DNA from: Membranihabitans marinus
GTDB taxonomy: Bacteria; Bacteroidota; Bacteroidia; Chitinophagales; Saprospiraceae
Assembly (NCBI RefSeq): GCF_021729155.1
Contig: NZ_JAJQYA010000016.1
Coordinates: 16,441-80,440 of the forward strand
Direction of reading: 5' to 3'
DNA length: 64,000 bases
The notes beneath the pieces are model-generated. The model saw only the letters and a list, made by a program, of their open reading frames with translations. It did no database searches and was not told the DNA's origin. The position numbers and the translations under genes are program-made. Below are positions 9,178 to 19,781 of this stretch, in pieces; position 1 is the first letter of the stretch; each line of letters starts with the position of its first letter.

Positions 9178-11586
9178 TTATTTATCGACAGCAATGTCAA
9201 TAACTTGATTCATATCTTCCACATAGTGTATGGTAAGACCTTCTAAATATGCGTCATCGATTTCTTTAATATTCTTTCTGTTTTTCTCACATAGAATCAG
9301 TTCTACTATCCCAGCTCGCTTGGCAGCTAAGACTTTTTCTTTGATCCCACCTACCGGAAGGACTTTTCCTCGTAAGGTGATTTCCCCTGTCATGGCCAAG
9401 TATGGTTTAAGAGGTTTTTGTTTGATTAACGATACCAAACTACTCAACATGGTAATACCTGCAGACGGACCGTCTTTGGGAATAGCACCTTCGGGAACGT
9501 GAATATGAATATCTAATTCATCAAAAATTTTGTGGTCTATGCCCAATTCTGCTGCATTGGATTTAATGTAGCTCAAGGCTGTGGAAGCAGATTCTTTCAT
9601 CACATCACCTAGGTTTCCAGTCAAGGTCAATTTCCCTTTCCCTTTGGACGAAGAGGATTCTATAAATAAGATATCGCCACCCACTGAAGTCCAAGCCAGT
9701 CCTACTGCAACGCCGGGAACATTGGTTTCTTTGTACATATCCGAAGAAAATAAGCTCGGCCCGAGTATATCTTCTAGGTCGGTAATTTTGATTCCTACGG
9801 TTTTGGCATTTTCCAAAGCAATTTCCTTGGCTGTATATCTCATCAATGCTGCGATCTGACGATTGAGATTTCGCACCCCTGATTCCTTGGTATAGTCGCT
9901 GATCACTTTTTGTAATACCGCATCTCCTATGCGAACATGTTTGGATTTTAATCCATGGGCCAGCCGCTGTTCGGGGATAAGGTGGCGTTTGGCAATTTCC
10001 AATTTTTCCTCTTGTGAATACCCACTGACCTGAATGATCTCCATCCGATCTCGCAAGGCAGGCTGAATACTACCCAATGAGTTGGCCGTAGCAATAAACA
10101 TGATTTTTGATAAATCGTATTCTTGCTCCAGATAATTGTCGTAGAAAGTACTGTTTTGTTCAGGATCCAAGACCTCTAATAAGGCAGAGGAGGGATCCCC
10201 TCTAAAGTCTTTGCCGATTTTGTCTACTTCGTCAAGAATGAATACAGGATTTGACGATTTGGCTTTTTTCAAAGATTGAATGATTCTACCGGGCATTGCC
10301 CCAATATAGGTTTTTCGGTGTCCTCTGATTTCAGATTCGTCGTGTAATCCCCCTAGAGACATTCTAATGTATTTGCGCCCAACGGCTTCAGCTACGCTCT
10401 TGCCCAATGATGTTTTACCAACACCAGGAGGGCCCACTAAGCATAGAATGGGAGCCTTCATATCTCCTTTTAATTTTAAAACGGCTAGGTGTTCGATAAT
10501 TCGATCTTTGATTTTCTCAAGACCGTAATGATCCTTATCTAGTTTCTCTCGAACTTGCTTCAAATCGAAATTGTCATTGGTGTATTCACCCCATGGCAAG
10601 TCCAATAAAACCTCTAAATGAGTTAGGGTGATGCCGTATTCTGCTACTTGAGGATTGAGTCGTTGTAGCTTACTTATTTCTTTATCGAATGTTTTTTGAA
10701 CTTTTTCATTCCATTTTTTATCTCTGGCTTTGGCCTTCATCTGATTGATGACTTCCATCTGTGGATTGTCGCCCAGTTCTTCCTGTATGGTTTTTAGCTG
10801 TTGGTTGAGGAAGTAGTCGCGTTGTTGCTTTTCGATATCCACTTTAACCTTGGTCTCAATCTGATTTTTTAATTCCAATACTCGACGCTCATTATTGAGG
10901 ACATCTAGCACTTTTCGAGCCTTGGATTTGAGATCATTTTCCTCTAAAATGGCTTGTTTTACCGTTAATTTTAGATTTAGATTGGAAGAGATAAAATCCA
11001 ATAAAAAGACAGGACTGTCGATATTCTTCAACATCATCACCGCTTCTGCAGGAATTTGGGGAGAAAGATCGATGATCTGCTTCGAAGTATCATTGATGGA
11101 CGATATCAATGCCTGCAATTCGAAATCATCATTATCGACCGACAACTTAGGTAAATACTTAACTTTCCCATATAGAAATGGATGGTCGGATAATATTTCT
11201 TCCAACTCAAATCTATGTTTACCCTGTAGAATGGCAGTTAGACTTCCGTCATTTGTGTGAATTAATTTTACAATTCTCGCCACTGTCCCTATGTTGAACA
11301 ATTCCTCGGGAAGGGGATCTTCTATCTCGGCTTTGCGCTGGGACAATACCCCTATCCACATCGATTTGTCATAGGCTTCCTTCACTGCTCGCATCGATTT
11401 GTCCCGACCTACAGTAATGGGGATTACCACGCCAGGAAAAAGTACTGTATTGCGAAGTGCCACCATAGGTAATTCCTTTTTTTCATCGAAATCATCTATG
11501 GAGAAATCATCTTGATCTTCTGGGTGAATGTTGATTATATCCTCCTTCTCACTTAACTCATCAAAAAATATCATTTTATCAAACAT
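9178..11586 (-). CDS. lon: Endopeptidase La (Lon protease)
   Basis: ATP-dependent cytoplasmic protease that degrades misfolded and regulatory proteins. The 802-aa product has the full Lon architecture: N-terminal substrate domain (LPMVALRNTVLFPGV, about 38-240), coiled-coil middle, AAA+ module with Walker A GPPGVGKTS near 385 and Walker B ILDEVDKIG, and C-terminal S16 protease domain. The nucleophile Ser lies in KDGPSAG near residue 708 and the partner Lys in IKEKVLAAK near 750. It has its own terminator and a 300-bp upstream gap. No heat-shock operator was recognised there. Confidence 0.97.
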   Translation of the reverse strand: MFDKMIFFDELSEKEDIINIHPEDQDDFSIDDFDEKKELPMVALRNTVLFPGVVIPITVGRDKSMRAVKEAYDKSMWIGVLSQRKAEIEDPLPEELFNIGTVARIVKLIHTNDGSLTAILQGKHRFELEEILSDHPFLYGKVKYLPKLSVDNDDFELQALISSINDTSKQIIDLSPQIPAEAVMMLKNIDSPVFLLDFISSNLNLKLTVKQAILEENDLKSKARKVLDVLNNERRVLELKNQIETKVKVDIEKQQRDYFLNQQLKTIQEELGDNPQMEVINQMKAKARDKKWNEKVQKTFDKEISKLQRLNPQVAEYGITLTHLEVLLDLPWGEYTNDNFDLKQVREKLDKDHYGLEKIKDRIIEHLAVLKLKGDMKAPILCLVGPPGVGKTSLGKSVAEAVGRKYIRMSLGGLHDESEIRGHRKTYIGAMPGRIIQSLKKAKSSNPVFILDEVDKIGKDFRGDPSSALLEVLDPEQNSTFYDNYLEQEYDLSKIMFIATANSLGSIQPALRDRMEIIQVSGYSQEEKLEIAKRHLIPEQRLAHGLKSKHVRIGDAVLQKVISDYTKESGVRNLNRQIAALMRYTAKEIALENAKTVGIKITDLEDILGPSLFSSDMYKETNVPGVAVGLAWTSVGGDILFIESSSSKGKGKLTLTGNLGDVMKESASTALSYIKSNAAELGIDHKIFDELDIHIHVPEGAIPKDGPSAGITMLSSLVSLIKQKPLKPYLAMTGEITLRGKVLPVGGIKEKVLAAKRAGIVELILCEKNRKNIKEIDDAYLEGLTIHYVEDMNQVIDIAVDK

Positions 11587-11745
11587 ATCTTGTTTCTAGT
11601 ATCTTTTTATATTTAAATTCTTGCTTTAATAAGAAGTTCAACTTTTATGCCACCTCGTTATTTTGTTAAATGTTGGACACATTGGCTTTGTTTTTTGACA
11701 TTCTGTCAGTTGCCTAGATATGGCATAGGAATTGACAAAGCCCAT

Positions 11746-11794
11746 AAAAAAATGCAACATGACTCTTTTGTTAAAAAATCAGGTTGCGTTTTTT
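11746..11794 (-). terminator. Terminator after parE
   Basis: The stem AAAAAAATGCAAC (11746-11758) pairs with GTTGCGTTTTTT (11783-11794) with one G-U pair and a 24-nt loop, and has a T run on the minus strand. The rest of the 300-bp lon-parE gap is A/T-rich; I saw no clear lon promoter match in it. Confidence 0.65.
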
Positions 11795-11886
11795 CAGTCT
11801 TCAAATAGGAATTAAATATTGTCCTTATGGAAAATATTTACAGACTCCCAGTAGGGGAGAAGGCATATTTAACGAATAGTTATCGA

Positions 11887-13791
11887 TTATTCTGTCAGGG
11901 CCATGGATTCAACAAGAGGGGCAATATCTTCGCTATCTTCTTCCACCTCATCCAACTCAAATCGAAGATTATCAATGATAAATTCCTGCCTTTCCATGGT
12001 GTTCTTGCCCATGTAGTAGGTGAGTAAATCTTCTATCTTGATCTTGTTGTTGAGGTGTACAGGAGCTAGACGGATATTTTCATTAATGAAATTTTCGAAT
12101 TCATCTGGACTAATCTCACCCAATCCTTTGAATCGCGTAATTTCTGCGTTCTTACCGATTTTTTCAATGGCTAATTTTCTCTCTTCTTCCGTATAACAAT
12201 ATAGGGTTTCCTTCTTATTCCTAACCCTAAAGAGAGGGGTCTCTAGGATGTATAAATGGCCTTCGCGAACCAAATCAGGGAAAAATTGTAAAAAGAATGT
12301 GAGAATTAACAATCGAATATGCATACCATCCACATCGGCATCTGAAGCAATAACCACTTGATTGTACCTCAATCCATCTAGTCCATCTTCGATTTTGAGG
12401 GCGTGTTGGAGTAAATTGAGCTCTTCGTTTTGGTAAACGATTTTTTTACTCATCCCAAAGCAATTTAAGGGTTTCCCTCGCAAGCTAAAGATGGCTTGAT
12501 ATCTCACATCACGGGCTTGGGTAATGGAACCACTGGCTGAATCTCCCTCTGTAATAAAGATGGTCGACTTTAGTCTCTCTTCGAGATCTTTTTTGGTGTC
12601 GCTAAGGTGAATTTTACAATCGCGCAATTTTTTATTGTGAACATTGGCTTTTTTTGCTTTTTCACGTGCAAGTGTTTTTATACCTGCGATTTCTTTGCGT
12701 TCGCGCTCGGATTGCTTGATTTTTTTATGAATAATCTCGGCAACTTCTGTATTTCTATATAAAAAGTTTTCCAGTTTATTGGAAAGGAAGTCGTTGATAA
12801 AACTTTTTAAAGTCGGCCCATCTGGACTCATATGAGTAGACCCCAGTTTGGTTTTGGTTTGGGATTCGAATATCGGTTCTTCCACTTTTATACTAATGGC
12901 TGCAATCACCGATGTTCGGATATCTCTAACGTCGTAGTTTTTATTGAAAAAATTTCTAATCGTTGCCACCAATGCTTCTCTAAAGGCCATTAAGTGGGTT
13001 CCACCCTGAGTGGTGTGTTGACCGTTGACGAAGGAATAGTATTCTTCTCCATAGGCTGAGCAGTGGGAGATAGCCATTTCTATATCATCATCTTTGAGGT
13101 GGATAATGGGGTATAGTAGCTGATCGACATTGGTCTGATTGGTTAACAAATCTCGCAGACCGTTGTCAGATCGAATTTTAGTCCCATTGAACACTATGGT
13201 TAGACCTGCATTTAAGTAGGCGTAATTCCACAACTGTTCTTCGATATATTCGGGATTAAAGCTATAGTTTTTGAATATATTGGGGTCGGGTTCAAATTCG
13301 GTATAGGTTCCGTTGCGTTCACTAGTCATGGTGATCTCGTGGTCTTCTGTCAATACCCCTTTTGAAAAACGGGCTACCTTCTTTTGACCTTCACGCACCG
13401 AATATACTTCGAAGTAAGTAGATAAAGCATTGACAGCTTTGGTACCCACACCATTCAATCCAACCGATTTTTTGAAGGCTTTGGAATCGTATTTTCCACC
13501 GGTATTTATTTTGGAAACACAGTCTATTACCTTACCCAAAGGAATACCCCTTCCGTAGTCTCGAATCTGAATTTTGCCGTCTTCAGTTGTTTTAATTTCT
13601 ATTTTTTTGCCATTTCCCATGACAAATTCATCGATAGAATTGTCTAATATCTCTTTAATAAGGATGTAGATTCCATCGTCCTTGGACTTGCCATCGCCCA
13701 ATTTTCCAATGTACATCCCGGGACGCATACGGATGTGTTCACGCCAATCTAATGACCTAATATTGTCTTCTGTATAATTTAAATCTGCCAT
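11887..13791 (-). CDS. parE: DNA topoisomerase IV subunit B
   Basis: ATPase subunit of type IIA topoisomerase IV, which decatenates replicated chromosomes. The 634-aa product contains the GHKL ATPase domain ([39 protein letters not shown]), the transducer domain and a TOPRIM domain with ITEGDSASG and DADVDGMHI. The opening [11 protein letters not shown] and the length favour ParE over GyrB. The partner parC is not adjacent in this window. A -7-like box (CAAATATA on the plus strand, 13827-13834) lies 35 bp upstream without a matching -33. Confidence 0.9.
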   Translation of the reverse strand: MADLNYTEDNIRSLDWREHIRMRPGMYIGKLGDGKSKDDGIYILIKEILDNSIDEFVMGNGKKIEIKTTEDGKIQIRDYGRGIPLGKVIDCVSKINTGGKYDSKAFKKSVGLNGVGTKAVNALSTYFEVYSVREGQKKVARFSKGVLTEDHEITMTSERNGTYTEFEPDPNIFKNYSFNPEYIEEQLWNYAYLNAGLTIVFNGTKIRSDNGLRDLLTNQTNVDQLLYPIIHLKDDDIEMAISHCSAYGEEYYSFVNGQHTTQGGTHLMAFREALVATIRNFFNKNYDVRDIRTSVIAAISIKVEEPIFESQTKTKLGSTHMSPDGPTLKSFINDFLSNKLENFLYRNTEVAEIIHKKIKQSERERKEIAGIKTLAREKAKKANVHNKKLRDCKIHLSDTKKDLEERLKSTIFITEGDSASGSITQARDVRYQAIFSLRGKPLNCFGMSKKIVYQNEELNLLQHALKIEDGLDGLRYNQVVIASDADVDGMHIRLLILTFFLQFFPDLVREGHLYILETPLFRVRNKKETLYCYTEEERKLAIEKIGKNAEITRFKGLGEISPDEFENFINENIRLAPVHLNNKIKIEDLLTYYMGKNTMERQEFIIDNLRFELDEVEEDSEDIAPLVESMALTE

Positions 13792-13878
13792 AATGCCAGT
13801 TGTAATGTATTTTGATAATCGTAATACAAATATAAAATTAATTTAATGAAACTGTAGAATAGACTTTCTCCTTGCCAG

Positions 13879-14379
13879 TTACTTGTTGGCTTCTAAGGGT
13901 TTTCCCCCAAAGGAGGGAAATGAAGCACTACCAGAGTGGTTAAAAGGACTTTCGGCGCTCACTTCCATCTTAAACTGTCCAATAAAAGATTTGAAAAAGG
14001 CCTCTAATTCCTTGTCATTGATATTTTTTGAGTAAGGCTTTTTAAAGTATTGAAAGTAGTCAATATGGCCTTTTTCATCCAAAAACACGTTGATCCAAAT
14101 TTTTAATCCCTTAATGTCAAAGTCCAATAATTCGGCATGTGATTCCATAGCGTAAATCATATTTAGCCATTTTTCGAAAGCGGCATTCATATTATTATTG
14201 GTTACACTGAGGAGAAATCCAGGATAAGCTTTATATAATTCTGGATAGAGGTTCTCGTATTCTCCAATGTGAAACACCGGTGGCAATTGACCAATGGTTA
14301 GTGGTTTTTCCACGTCTTGTCCATATAAGGCTTGACTTAACAGGAAGAAACTTATGGTAATATAATGTCTTATATTCAA
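13879..14379 (-). CDS. Secreted protein, possible TonB C-terminal-like domain
   Basis: 166-aa protein with a clear signal peptide ending at about residue 21 (SQALYGQ). I do not recognise a confident family. The C-terminal part (IWINVFLDEKGHIDYF followed by helix LEAFFKSFIGQFKM) resembles the beta-alpha core of TonB C-terminal domains, but there is no membrane anchor or proline-rich linker, so this is weak inference. It is divergent from the next small membrane gene over a 95-bp A/T-rich interval and near a TonB receptor. Confidence 0.6.
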   Translation of the reverse strand: MNIRHYITISFFLLSQALYGQDVEKPLTIGQLPPVFHIGEYENLYPELYKAYPGFLLSVTNNNMNAAFEKWLNMIYAMESHAELLDFDIKGLKIWINVFLDEKGHIDYFQYFKKPYSKNINDKELEAFFKSFIGQFKMEVSAESPFNHSGSASFPSFGGKPLEANK

Positions 14380-14474
14380 TCCTTTTAGATCTGATTCAAT
14401 AATAAATATAAGAAAAAAAAGATAGATCTGACTTTCTCTAGTGAATATTAATTATTTTTAACCAAAGGTTAGGG

Positions 14475-14900
14475 TTGATGATATACGATATTATAATTTT
14501 ATGCGTCACGTTGATGGCCATTCTCGTAGCGTGGTATTTGAAAATTAGTTTTGATTGGATTTCCTTTGTATTGGCATTGGCATCTTGTGTGTTAGTGTAT
14601 TATGTAAGTCCCTATGTCGTAGATTTTGCCGAACACAGTACGACAGATTTTTCTCAGGAGTATTGGTATTTTTTTCTGGTCTTAGTGATTTTAGTACTTT
14701 TTTTAGCCGGCTGGTTAATGTTGAAATCAAAATTGGGGTCTCAAATTATTCTCAATCGAATTTTGGGATCATTAATTTTTGGGACAATGATATGGTTGGC
14801 TTGCGGTTTATTATTGTTTACATTGTATCAATATAAGATTGTCCCTGAACAGGATAGCCAAATATTATCATGGTTTTTTCATTGGCGAACAATAGTTTAG
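14475..14900 (+). CDS. Small integral membrane protein, weakly CvpA-like
   Basis: 141-aa protein with four hydrophobic segments, at about residues 4-22, 28-48, 62-82 and 95-115, and a short tail. The opening IYDIIILCVTL, the size and the helix spacing recall the CvpA family of colicin V production proteins, but the conserved family residues are not obvious, so the family call is tentative. It lies upstream of a TonB-dependent receptor that has its own promoter. Confidence 0.6.
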   Translation: MMIYDIIILCVTLMAILVAWYLKISFDWISFVLALASCVLVYYVSPYVVDFAEHSTTDFSQEYWYFFLVLVILVLFLAGWLMLKSKLGSQIILNRILGSLIFGTMIWLACGLLLFTLYQYKIVPEQDSQILSWFFHWRTIV

Positions 14901-14956
14901 TAATTTGACTTAAAAAGGTCATGTCTTGGGTCGATAAGACCTCTGTAATCAGGCCG

Positions 14957-14986
14957 TTGTAATACCGTGATATTTTTATATATTGG
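14957..14986 (+). promoter_or_regulatory. Promoter for the TonB-dependent receptor
   Basis: TTG, 19-bp spacer, TATATTGG (one mismatch to TAnnTTTG). The expected transcription start is near 14993, which argues for translation starting at ATG 15026 rather than at a more upstream codon. Confidence 0.45.
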
Positions 14987-15025
14987 CAGCTTTTGAATTC
15001 ATATAACACTGAAAATAGGACAAGA

Positions 15026-17101
15026 ATGAAACAATTATGTTGGTTGATAGCCATGATTTTTTGCACAATTAATACTTTTGCCCAAACCGATACTGTATTG
15101 CATTCTGTCTTATCTGAGTTAAGAGTAGTCGGTTACGACTCTGATCGTCGCTTATTAGAGACTCCTGGAGCCGTGAGTAAAATTTCATCTAAGGAATTGA
15201 ATATGTTTCAAAGTGACAACATTCTTTATGGACTAAATTTAAGTCCTGGGGTGAGGATGGAAGAGCGGTCTCCGGGCAGTTATCGCATAGCAATTCGCGG
15301 AAGTAGTTTGCGTTCTCCTTTTGGGGTGAGAAATGTAAAGGTGTATTGGAATGGTATTCCATTTACCGATCCTACGGGAAGTACAGCATTTAATTTACTC
15401 GACCCGGTCAACATCAGTGAAATCGATTTGATTAGAGGACCTGCAGGTAGTATCTACGGAGCGGGAAATGGGGGAGTGTTGCAGATTAAAAGTCGACTTG
15501 ATATGGATAGTTTGACCTATGTGGAAGCCAATGCCGGTCTGGGATCATACGGTTATCAGAAGTGGGCTTTGAAGTGGAATCAGAAAATAAAAAATGGAGT
15601 AATCAATACTAAAATAGCTCGACAATCCTCTGATGGATATAGAGAACATTCTAGCTTGGAGCGCAATACCGTGGAGATAAATGCCGGCTTGCGACCATCT
15701 CAATCTCGGAAAATAGGTTTGCATTTTCTGTTCTCAGATCTGGCTTATGATATTCCAGGTGGCTTGGATATCGAGCAATACCAAGAGGATAGACGTCAAG
15801 CCCGACCGGGCAATCCCTTTGTCTTGGGAAGTGTAGATGCCAAATCAGGCATCGACCAGCAATACATGTTGTTGGGTTTTCAGCAACAATATATGTGGAA
15901 AAACTCTTGGCAGAATCACACCTTGATATATGGAGATTTAAGTCGTTTTAATAATCCGTTTAATCTGGATTACAAACGCGAATTGAGAACGGGCTACGGT
16001 ATTCGAAGTAGACAGGACTATTTTACCAATATCGCTGGAAAACCGATTAAATTTTCTGTGGGTACAGAATTTCAACAGGGATATACGGTTGCTAGAAATT
16101 TTGAAAATGATTTGGGGCAGGCTGGTGATTTAAATTTTGATGACGAGATTAATTCATTTCAATGGTTGGTTTTTGCGAGGACTGAGTTAGAGTTGAGCGA
16201 TGATATGTTTGTTACCTTGGGCATTAGTCAGAATCAATTGGAATACGATATCAATCGATTGGTCGATCGCAGTTTGGATTCGGCTTATCGAGTGAACAAG
16301 ACTTTTGAACCTGTTTACGTACCGAGGTTGGGTTGGTCGATGCAGCTGAATGAGTGGGCCCTACATGCCAGTGTGAGTTACGGTTTTTCACCGCCGACTA
16401 TAGAAGAGATTCGAACCAATGAAGGCAGTATCAATGAAGCATTGGAGGCAGAGCGGGGCAGTAATTTCGAGTTGGGACTTCGCAAATTTTTCATTCAAGA
16501 TAGACTGTACGTAGACGCGACAGCATTTTATTATTTACTCGACGAAACCATAGTTCAGCAACAATCCGAACGGGGTACGGTACTGTTTTTAAATGCGGGA
16601 TCTACAGAACAAACCGGTATCGAATTGCAGACAAAATACAAAGTCATCAATAGTGCGATGACATTTGTAGAAGGATGGGATTTGGGGATGAATTATACCT
16701 TTCATCATTTCAAGTTTAAGGATTATCTGAAGTTTGAAAATGGAGAAGATCAAGATTATTCTGGCAATACCTTGCCCGGAGTATCTCCGAATAATTTTAC
16801 CTTTTATTCGATAACAAATTTTAAAGGCAATTGGTATTTCAACGCTTCCTATCAATATGTAGATGGTATATATTTGGACGATGCCAATACGGTACAGACA
16901 GATAGTTTTGACGATGTTAAACTCAAAGCGGGATGGAGGTTTAATCTTCCCGGTATCCGGGCAGGAGAATTCTATATAGGGGTAAATAATCTATTCGATC
17001 AGGCCTATAGTTTGGGTAATGATTTGAATGCCTTTGGAGGCAGATATTATCAACCTGCACCGGGGATTAACTATTACGGAGGTGTTGTTATTAGAATCTA
17101 A
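15026..17101 (+). CDS. TonB-dependent outer-membrane receptor
   Basis: Outer-membrane gated channel for uptake of a chelate, vitamin or similar ligand. The 691-aa product starts at ATG 15026, followed by a signal peptide (MKQLCWLIAM to TFAQ). The plug domain spans about 30-150 (ETPGAVSKI, GVRMEERSPGSYRIAIRG, IDLIRGPAGSIYGAGNGGVLQI), followed by a 22-strand-type barrel ending in an aromatic and Ile-rich strand (YYGGVVIRI). There is no N-terminal CarboxypepD_reg domain and no SusD partner, so it is not a SusC-type glycan receptor. A siderophore or cofactor ligand is plausible but cannot be named. No cobalamin riboswitch was seen upstream. Confidence 0.92.
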   Translation: MKQLCWLIAMIFCTINTFAQTDTVLHSVLSELRVVGYDSDRRLLETPGAVSKISSKELNMFQSDNILYGLNLSPGVRMEERSPGSYRIAIRGSSLRSPFGVRNVKVYWNGIPFTDPTGSTAFNLLDPVNISEIDLIRGPAGSIYGAGNGGVLQIKSRLDMDSLTYVEANAGLGSYGYQKWALKWNQKIKNGVINTKIARQSSDGYREHSSLERNTVEINAGLRPSQSRKIGLHFLFSDLAYDIPGGLDIEQYQEDRRQARPGNPFVLGSVDAKSGIDQQYMLLGFQQQYMWKNSWQNHTLIYGDLSRFNNPFNLDYKRELRTGYGIRSRQDYFTNIAGKPIKFSVGTEFQQGYTVARNFENDLGQAGDLNFDDEINSFQWLVFARTELELSDDMFVTLGISQNQLEYDINRLVDRSLDSAYRVNKTFEPVYVPRLGWSMQLNEWALHASVSYGFSPPTIEEIRTNEGSINEALEAERGSNFELGLRKFFIQDRLYVDATAFYYLLDETIVQQQSERGTVLFLNAGSTEQTGIELQTKYKVINSAMTFVEGWDLGMNYTFHHFKFKDYLKFENGEDQDYSGNTLPGVSPNNFTFYSITNFKGNWYFNASYQYVDGIYLDDANTVQTDSFDDVKLKAGWRFNLPGIRAGEFYIGVNNLFDQAYSLGNDLNAFGGRYYQPAPGINYYGGVVIRI

Positions 17102-17117
17102 AGAAGTCTAGGTCACA

Positions 17118-17172
17118 TTATTGTTGTAATACCGATGTCATGTAGGCATTGGTATTACAATGAACAATAATT
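17118..17172. terminator. Bidirectional terminator, TonB receptor / obgE
   Basis: Long inverted repeat: ATTATTGTT and GTAATACCGATG on the left (17118-17138) pair with the complementary right arm (17148-17172) with a short bulge and one mismatch. It lies between convergent genes. Confidence 0.6.
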
Positions 17173-17225
17173 CTGTTCATCTCCATTGGCCTCAGCTTAG
17201 AAGAGACCATCCTAATTGAATCTCC

Positions 17226-18260
17226 TTATTCTTCCTCGTCTTCGAAAGCTATTTGGATGGTTTTTTCAGTTTTGTTCATCAACGGCCACAAGGCATCCTT
17301 TAACTCTTGAAGACCAGTCTCTGAAGCAGAACTGAAAAATACATAGGGAATATCTAGATCCAAATCTTTAATGATTAACTGTTTTAATTCTTCGTCAATT
17401 AAGTCAGATTTCGATATGGCCAATAGACGGGGTTTGTGGATAAGCTCTTTATTGTATTTTTCGAGTTCAGCCAATAAAATATGGTATTGCTTTACAATGT
17501 CATCGGCATCGGCAGGTACTAAAAACAAAAGCGCTGCATTGCGCTCTATATGGCGAAGGAATCTCGTTCCTAGGCCTTTGCCCTCTCCGGCTCCCTCAAT
17601 AATTCCCGGGATGTCGGCCATGACAAAAGATTGATCATCTCTATACGATACCATGCCCAAGTTGGGTACTAAAGTGGTAAATGCATAGCTGGCTATTTTG
17701 GGTTTGGCAGCAGATATCACGGACAATAAAGTTGATTTTCCAGCATTGGGAAAACCTACTAATCCAACATCGGCTAAGAGTTTTAACTCTAAAATAATTT
17801 CTCGCTCAATGCCGGCTTCACCCGGTTGAGCATATCTCGGTGTTTGATTGGTAGAAGATTTAAAATGGTTGTTGCCCAGTCCTCCTCTTCCTCCAGGAAC
17901 CAATATTTCTTTTTGGCCGTGTTCGGATATTTCCATTAGAAATTCCCCAGTAATAGCGTCCTTAGCTATGGTTCCCAAGGGAACTTCTAATACAATATCC
18001 GCACCATTGGCGCCAGTTTTTAGAGCACCTCCTCCATATTCACCGACGCCAGCCTTGACATGCTTTCTGTATTTTAGATGAAGTAGAGTCCATTTTTGCT
18101 GATTACCTTGTAAGATAATGTGACCACCTCGTCCACCATCGCCTCCATCAGGTCCTCCTTTGGGAATATACTTTTCTCGGCGAAAATGTGTCGATCCAGC
18201 TCCGCCTTTCCCACTCTTGGTGTATATCTTAACGTAATCTATAAAATTTCTTCCACTCAT
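17226..18260 (-). CDS. obgE: GTPase ObgE/CgtA
   Basis: Essential ribosome-associated GTPase of 50S assembly and stress control. The 344-aa product has the Gly-rich Obg fold (about 1-160, [27 protein letters not shown]) and a G domain with G1 GFPNAGKST near 167, G3 DIPGIIEGA and G4 SKSD. The short acidic tail (FEDEEE) replaces the longer OCT domain of some homologues. It follows adk by 8 bp, so the two are co-transcribed. Confidence 0.96.
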   Translation of the reverse strand: MSGRNFIDYVKIYTKSGKGGAGSTHFRREKYIPKGGPDGGDGGRGGHIILQGNQQKWTLLHLKYRKHVKAGVGEYGGGALKTGANGADIVLEVPLGTIAKDAITGEFLMEISEHGQKEILVPGGRGGLGNNHFKSSTNQTPRYAQPGEAGIEREIILELKLLADVGLVGFPNAGKSTLLSVISAAKPKIASYAFTTLVPNLGMVSYRDDQSFVMADIPGIIEGAGEGKGLGTRFLRHIERNAALLFLVPADADDIVKQYHILLAELEKYNKELIHKPRLLAISKSDLIDEELKQLIIKDLDLDIPYVFFSSASETGLQELKDALWPLMNKTEKTIQIAFEDEEE

Positions 18261-18268
18261 ATAGTTTT

Positions 18269-18853
18269 TTATTCTTCTACGGTTACTTGGTCAATAACTG
18301 CGCATAATGACTCAAATATTTCATCGATATCTCCTGATCCCTTAATGGTTAATGCTTTGTCATGGGCATCATAATAGGCGTATACCGGTTGTGTCTCTTT
18401 TTTGTATACCTCTATTCTGCTCTGAATAATGGCCTCGTCCTTATCGTCTGCTCTACCCGAACTTTCACCGCGCTTAATGATTCTTTCGATGATTTCTTTG
18501 TCTTCTACTTTTAGGGAGATCAATACATCGATTTCATCTTCGCTTTCCTCTAGCATCTCATCCAATGCTTTGGCTTGGTCAACCGTTCTTGGAAATCCAT
18601 CATAGATAACACCGAAAGTTGAACCATGTCGAGCTAAAGCCGCTTTCAACATGCCGATGGTTACTTCATCAGGTACCAATTCTCCTTTTTGAATATAACT
18701 GGTGGCCAATAGACCCAATTCTGATTTGTCTCCAATTTCTTTTCGAAATAAATCGCCAGTGCTTATGTGAAGTAATCCATACTTCTCAGCTAACTTTTTG
18801 GCTTGCGTGCCTTTTCCCGATCCCGGAGGGCCGAATAATACTAAATTGATCAT
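18269..18853 (-). CDS. adk: Adenylate kinase
   Basis: Interconverts ATP plus AMP and 2 ADP. The 194-aa short-form enzyme has the P-loop [10 protein letters not shown] (residues 8-17), the AMP-binding STGDLFR and [10 protein letters not shown], and a short LID region ([11 protein letters not shown]) as in Bacteroidota enzymes. It is the first gene of the adk-obgE pair. A strong promoter lies inside the 3' end of the upstream gene. Confidence 0.96.
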   Translation of the reverse strand: MINLVLFGPPGSGKGTQAKKLAEKYGLLHISTGDLFRKEIGDKSELGLLATSYIQKGELVPDEVTIGMLKAALARHGSTFGVIYDGFPRTVDQAKALDEMLEESEDEIDVLISLKVEDKEIIERIIKRGESSGRADDKDEAIIQSRIEVYKKETQPVYAYYDAHDKALTIKGSGDIDEIFESLCAVIDQVTVEE

Positions 18854-18902
18854 TAATGTTTTCGTTTTTAATAGGTAATGAAAAGATGGTACATTATCGG
18901 GT

Positions 18903-18932
18903 CAAAAGTAGTTAATATCATTCATTCTCCAA
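18903..18932 (-). promoter_or_regulatory. Promoter for adk-obgE
   Basis: On the minus strand: TTG, exactly 19 bp, TACTTTTG, a full match to the consensus. The -33 half lies within the last codons of the preceding amidohydrolase gene. Confidence 0.6.
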
Positions 18933-19709
18933 AATTGTAAATGCATCACCATCTAATAAAAAGGGATATTTGTTTCTGTACGCCTTTAATTCGGATTTTG
19001 AGAGGGCAATAGAATACATTCCTTCTTCCTCTTTGGTATCTATCAGTATTTGACCATCGGCGTTTATAACCATTGAATGACCGCCATATTCAATACCTTC
19101 TAGATCTCGACCCAAGCCATTGACTGCAATTAAGTAACACTGATTCTCTATTGCTCTCGCCTTGCACAATTGAATCCAGTGGTTTATCCTCGATTTAGGA
19201 AAATTGGCCACACCGATCAATACATCGTATTCGTTGTTGTTGCGCAACCAGACTGGAAATCGAATGTCGTAACATATAAAAGGACGTATAGCGAATTGAC
19301 TATTTAGGGCTATGTTCACGACTTCTTGTCCAGGGGTAAAGTAATCGTTTTCATGAGCATAGCTAAACAAGTGAGCTTTGTGATAGATGGATAAAATGCC
19401 ACTGCCTGAGACTAAGACAAATGTGTTGTAATATTTGCCATCGATCAAAGTACATAAGCTGGCAGCAATTTTACTGTCTTTAATCTTGGCTAATTGAATT
19501 AATCGCTGCACAGAAGGACCATTTAACGCTTCGGCTATCGGCTCTGGATGGGTGTGAAATCCAGTATTGAACATTTCTGGCAATACATATAAATCAATGG
19601 ATTCCCTGTTGTTTAGAATTAATTCGGAAATTTTTTCCAAATTACCTTCTTTATCTAACCACTTCAATGAATATTGAACTAAGCCAATATTTAATTTTTC
19701 ATCCATCAT
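18918..19709 (-). CDS. Nitrilase-family amidohydrolase (omega-amidase YafV-like)
   Basis: Carbon-nitrogen hydrolase, 263 aa. The Glu-Lys-Cys triad is visible: Glu in LPEMFNTGF, Lys in YHKAHLFSY and Cys in PFICYDIRFP. Closest in pattern to YafV/Nit2-type omega-amidases, which hydrolyse 2-oxoglutaramate or 2-oxosuccinamate; the exact substrate is inference. I start it at ATG 19709 (MMDEKLNIGLVQY) because a longer frame would place the preceding gene's terminator hairpin inside the coding region. Its end overlaps the adk promoter. Confidence 0.85.
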   Translation of the reverse strand: MMDEKLNIGLVQYSLKWLDKEGNLEKISELILNNRESIDLYVLPEMFNTGFHTHPEPIAEALNGPSVQRLIQLAKIKDSKIAASLCTLIDGKYYNTFVLVSGSGILSIYHKAHLFSYAHENDYFTPGQEVVNIALNSQFAIRPFICYDIRFPVWLRNNNEYDVLIGVANFPKSRINHWIQLCKARAIENQCYLIAVNGLGRDLEGIEYGGHSMVINADGQILIDTKEEEGMYSIALSKSELKAYRNKYPFLLDGDAFTILENE

Positions 19710-19724
19710 ATTATATAAACATAA

Positions 19725-19756
19725 AAAAAAGGTTGCGAATAATCGCAACCTTTTTT
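19725..19756 (-). terminator. Terminator after rplY
   Basis: Perfect 14-bp stem (left arm AAAAAAGGTTGCGA, 19725-19738; right arm 19743-19756) with a 4-nt loop and a T run on the minus strand, 26 bp past the rplY stop. It ends 16 bp before the next start codon. Confidence 0.9.
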
Positions 19757-19781
19757 ATACTTATCTTGATTGAAAGCTAAA

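Noticed and set aside
14901..15025. Cobalamin or other riboswitch upstream of the TonB-dependent receptor
   Set aside because: No B12-box or comparable conserved core is visible, and the predicted leader is only about 30 nt.
14956..17135. 12-mer GTTGTAATACCG before and after the TonB receptor gene
   Set aside because: Chance-level match; one copy is part of a promoter, the other of a terminator stem.
18918..19748. Longer start (19748) for the nitrilase-family gene
   Set aside because: It would translate the rplY terminator hairpin; the ATG at 19709 matches the family N-terminus.
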